DNA of 8,648 nt, taken from assembly GCA_903885895.1 (NCBI GenBank), contig CAISKC010000435.1:1-8648 (forward strand). Direction: 5' to 3'. How positions within the stretch are numbered: position 1 is the stretch's first letter; each line of letters begins with the position of its first letter. The notes under the pieces were generated by a model. The model searched no databases. It was not told the DNA's origin and saw only the letters and a program-made list of their open reading frames with translations. Below are positions 6,694 to 8,648 of the stretch, piece by piece. The DNA is from an uncultured Legionella sp. Lineage in GTDB: Bacteria; Pseudomonadota; Gammaproteobacteria; Legionellales; Legionellaceae. The position numbers were made by a program, and so were the translations under genes.

Positions 6694-8466
6694 ATGAACA
6701 TACTTGGATATAGTGGTTTGCATAACTCTATAGCGTTTAGACGAGAGCACTTTCCGGATCTAACTGAGCAAGAATATAGAATGTGTCAAGGTCTTGATTC
6801 TGCCGCGTGTATCTTTGTTAATGGTAAGTTAATAGCAGCAGCGGAAGAAGAGCGTTTTAATGGTGATAAATATACTTGTGACTTTCCAATAAACGCAATA
6901 AATTTTTGCTTAGAAACTGCAAAACTGAACATCCATGACATAGACTTTATATGCCATGGTTTTGATTATAAAAAAATTGAAGATGCTTTTTCTTATGATG
7001 CAACATCGCAACTTCTGTACAAGAATATTTTAAGTGCAGAGGCACAACATAATATTTGGATAAGCAATTACCCCACTTTTCCTATCGCTTCAAAATTTTT
7101 ACCTATTTCTCACCACTTAGCGCATGCAGCAAGTGCATTTTACCCTAGTGAATTTAAAGAAACGCTCATTCTCGTTTGCGATGGCATTGGAGAAAAAGAC
7201 AGTATTAGCCTTTACTTAGGAAAGGATAATCAAATCCTTCCATTGCAACATTATAGCTACTACAGTTCTTTGGGCATTTTATACTCTCAAATTACCGTTC
7301 ATCTTGGTTTTTTAGTAAATTCGGATGAATACAAAGTCATGGGATTAGCCCCTTATGGCGATCCTAATCGCTATCTGCCATTTTTCAAAGAAATTGTTGA
7401 ATGTCAGACAAATGGCGAAATCTATATCAAAGGATTCAAGCACAATAAAACTCGCATGGATAAACTAACTGGCCGAGGTTTTCGCTTATGGCTTACAAAT
7501 CATGTCCTTCCAGGACGGAAACCAAATGATCCCGTTTTGCAAGAACATAAAGATTTAGCTGCGGCACTCCAAAAAATTTTAGAAATCTCTATAACGCATC
7601 TTTTAGACTTTTGGCAAACCAAAACTGGCTCTAAAAATTTATGCATTGCAGGAGGCGTTGCGCTTAACTGCTCCATGAACGGATTATTGTTACAACAAAA
7701 AAGGTTTTCTAATATATTTATCCCGCCTGCAGCAAGTGATGCTGGCACAGCAATTGGTGCTGCGTTGGTTAAAATATATGCCGAAAAAAATTATTTACAA
7801 TATCCATTAAAAGAAGAACCTTCTAGTTACGGGCCTGCTTGCAATTCAGAAGATTGCGAACTGGCACTAAAACACTACGAAGACCTTATTATTTATAGGA
7901 AACTTGATAAAGAAGAGTTATTACAAAAAGCTGCCACCTACTTATCAACAGGGAAGATTATTGCTTGGGTACAAGGTCGCATGGAATTTGGTCCACGAGC
8001 ATTGGGTAACCGAAGTATTTTAGCGGATCCAAGATCCCCTTCTATGCGTGATAGAATTAATGCTTTAGTAAAGAAACGAGAATCCTTTAGGCCGTTTGCT
8101 CCTGCTGTGAAAGAAGAACAAGCACACACCTACTTTGAAATTCCAGATGAAGTAACCTTGCCTCACATGCTTTTCGTAGTACCAGTAAAAGAAAGCTTTC
8201 GTTGCGATTTACCTGCTATTACGCATATTGATGGCAGTGCGCGCGTGCAAACAGTTAATAAAAAACATGCTTCACTATTTTGGGCCTTGTTGAATGCTTT
8301 TGAGGAAATTTCAGGTATTCCCATTTTGCTTAATACCTCTTTTAATATTAAGGGACAACCTATCGTTAGAACACCAACTGAAGCAATTAGCACTTTATTA
8401 GCGACTAAAATCGATGCTCTTTTCATGGAAGATTATATCGTGGAAATTAAGCAGTGGGTCGAGTAA
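6694..8466 (+). CDS. NodU/CmcH/TobZ-family carbamoyltransferase
   Basis: This is a full-length 590-residue enzyme that transfers a carbamoyl group from carbamoyl phosphate, via ATP-made carbamoyl-adenylate, to a small molecule. The N-terminal Kae1-like part holds LDSAACIF (34-41), EEERF (51-55), the metal-binding HHLAHAASAF (His141 and His144), DEYKVMGLAPYG (211-222) and the nucleotide-binding CIAGGVALNCSMNG (317-330). The C-terminal part holds GRMEFGPRALGNRSILADPR (428-447), RESFRPFAPAV (462-472) and LLNTSFNIKGQP (545-556). About 24 residues are inserted near the start (between SGLHNS and GLDSAA) compared with shorter relatives such as TobZ; I believe a subset of the family shares this. All motifs are intact. 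In polyoxin, PolO of this family carbamoylates a side-chain precursor. Malayamycin A carries a urea, so modification of an amine or hydroxyl on the nucleoside is a reasonable inference. It is the last gene before a 178-nt gap. Confidence 0.92.
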   Translation: MNILGYSGLHNSIAFRREHFPDLTEQEYRMCQGLDSAACIFVNGKLIAAAEEERFNGDKYTCDFPINAINFCLETAKLNIHDIDFICHGFDYKKIEDAFSYDATSQLLYKNILSAEAQHNIWISNYPTFPIASKFLPISHHLAHAASAFYPSEFKETLILVCDGIGEKDSISLYLGKDNQILPLQHYSYYSSLGILYSQITVHLGFLVNSDEYKVMGLAPYGDPNRYLPFFKEIVECQTNGEIYIKGFKHNKTRMDKLTGRGFRLWLTNHVLPGRKPNDPVLQEHKDLAAALQKILEISITHLLDFWQTKTGSKNLCIAGGVALNCSMNGLLLQQKRFSNIFIPPAASDAGTAIGAALVKIYAEKNYLQYPLKEEPSSYGPACNSEDCELALKHYEDLIIYRKLDKEELLQKAATYLSTGKIIAWVQGRMEFGPRALGNRSILADPRSPSMRDRINALVKKRESFRPFAPAVKEEQAHTYFEIPDEVTLPHMLFVVPVKESFRCDLPAITHIDGSARVQTVNKKHASLFWALLNAFEEISGIPILLNTSFNIKGQPIVRTPTEAISTLLATKIDALFMEDYIVEIKQWVE

Positions 8467-8644
8467 CCACTTCCCATTGCTGAGAGACAGCCCATGCTAA
8501 TGCTGATTCTCAGCTATCGAAGTGTCTGTTAGGTTAAGTCCGTATACTGCTGTAAATTCAAGATGAGCAAGAAGTATTAGCGTCATCGTTAAAATTCGGT
8601 ACTATTGAGTTGCGAAACAACAATAAAAACCGAGGAGATTAGCG
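8467..8644. other. Non-coding gap after the carbamoyltransferase
   Basis: The stretch contains a strong hairpin at 8479-8514 and ends in a good ribosome site. I see no open frame of useful length and no tRNA. TATACT at 8543-8548 resembles a -10 box but has no matching -35 at 16-18 nt. TACTAT at 8600-8605 is similarly unsupported. A promoter for the next gene probably lies here but cannot be placed. Confidence 0.5.
8479..8514 (+). terminator. Hairpin after the last gene; possible factor-dependent terminator or 3' mRNA structure
   Basis: GCTGAGA at 8479-8485 pairs perfectly with TCTCAGC at 8508-8514. Inside it, after a two-base internal loop on each side, CAGC at 8488-8491 pairs with GCTG at 8502-8505, leaving a 10-nt loop. 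The hairpin begins 12 nt after the carbamoyltransferase stop. No run of T follows, so it is not a classical intrinsic terminator. It could protect the mRNA 3' end, act with Rho, or be a copy of a dispersed repeat. Confidence 0.45.
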
Positions 8645-8648
8645 ATGA
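8633..8648 (+). promoter_or_regulatory. Ribosome binding site and start codon of a further gene cut by the window end
   Basis: AGGAG at 8633-8637 is followed, 7 nt later, by ATG at 8645-8647. This is the strongest Shine-Dalgarno-to-start arrangement in the window. Only four bases of the gene are present, so nothing can be said of its product. Confidence 0.55.

Noticed and set aside
8543..8548. TATACT as a -10 promoter box
   Set aside because: No recognisable -35 element lies 16-18 nt upstream; the match alone is expected by chance in AT-rich DNA.
1..8648. CRISPR arrays, tRNAs, rRNAs, insertion sequences or phage genes
   Set aside because: No regularly spaced direct repeats, no tRNA-like cloverleaf sequence, no transposase or integrase motifs seen on either strand.

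Overview
This window is low-GC DNA (clearly AT-rich by eye) with Shine-Dalgarno-led, tightly packed genes, all on the + strand. Gene texture and codon use suit a low-GC Gram-negative bacterium such as a Legionella-like gammaproteobacterium. That placement is a weak inference, because no taxonomic marker gene is present.

Eight genes follow one another, the first cut by the window start: (1) the C-terminal part of a MurA/EPSP-type enolpyruvyl transferase, 1-655; (2) a radical SAM enzyme with an N-terminal B12-binding-like domain, 658-2010; (3) a two-part protein with an unassigned N-terminal region and a metallo-beta-lactamase-fold domain, 2030-3610; (4) a TruD-family pseudouridine synthase, 3635-4672; (5) a protein-tyrosine-phosphatase-like phosphatase, 4680-5396; (6) a 2-oxoglutarate/Fe(II) oxygenase, 5426-6091; (7) a small P-loop kinase, 6084-6629; (8) a NodU/CmcH/TobZ-type carbamoyltransferase, 6694-8466. 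Gaps run from an 8-nt overlap to 64 nt with no terminator inside, so this looks like one operon. A 178-nt non-coding stretch follows, with a strong hairpin, and then the Shine-Dalgarno and start codon of another gene at the right edge.

The combination is the main result. An enolpyruvyl transferase beside a B12-like radical SAM enzyme is the signature of high-carbon-sugar nucleoside antibiotics: NikO plus NikJ in nikkomycin, and the corresponding pair including PolH in polyoxin. These enzymes make 3'-enolpyruvyl-UMP and cyclise it to octosyl acid phosphate. A TruD-like gene in the same operon is the signature of the C-nucleoside branch: in malayamycin, MalD supplies pseudouridine 5'-phosphate to the enolpyruvyl transferase MalO. 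The phosphatase, oxygenase and kinase fit the later steps known for polyoxin/nikkomycin, including cryptic phosphorylation. The carbamoyltransferase could install a carbamate or urea, and malayamycin A carries a urea.

My reading is that the window holds the core of a malayamycin/ezomycin-like C-nucleoside biosynthetic cluster in a low-GC, probably Gram-negative host. The metallo-beta-lactamase-fold protein has no obvious counterpart in the pathways I know and may set this product apart. Product identity and novelty cannot be settled from this sequence alone.
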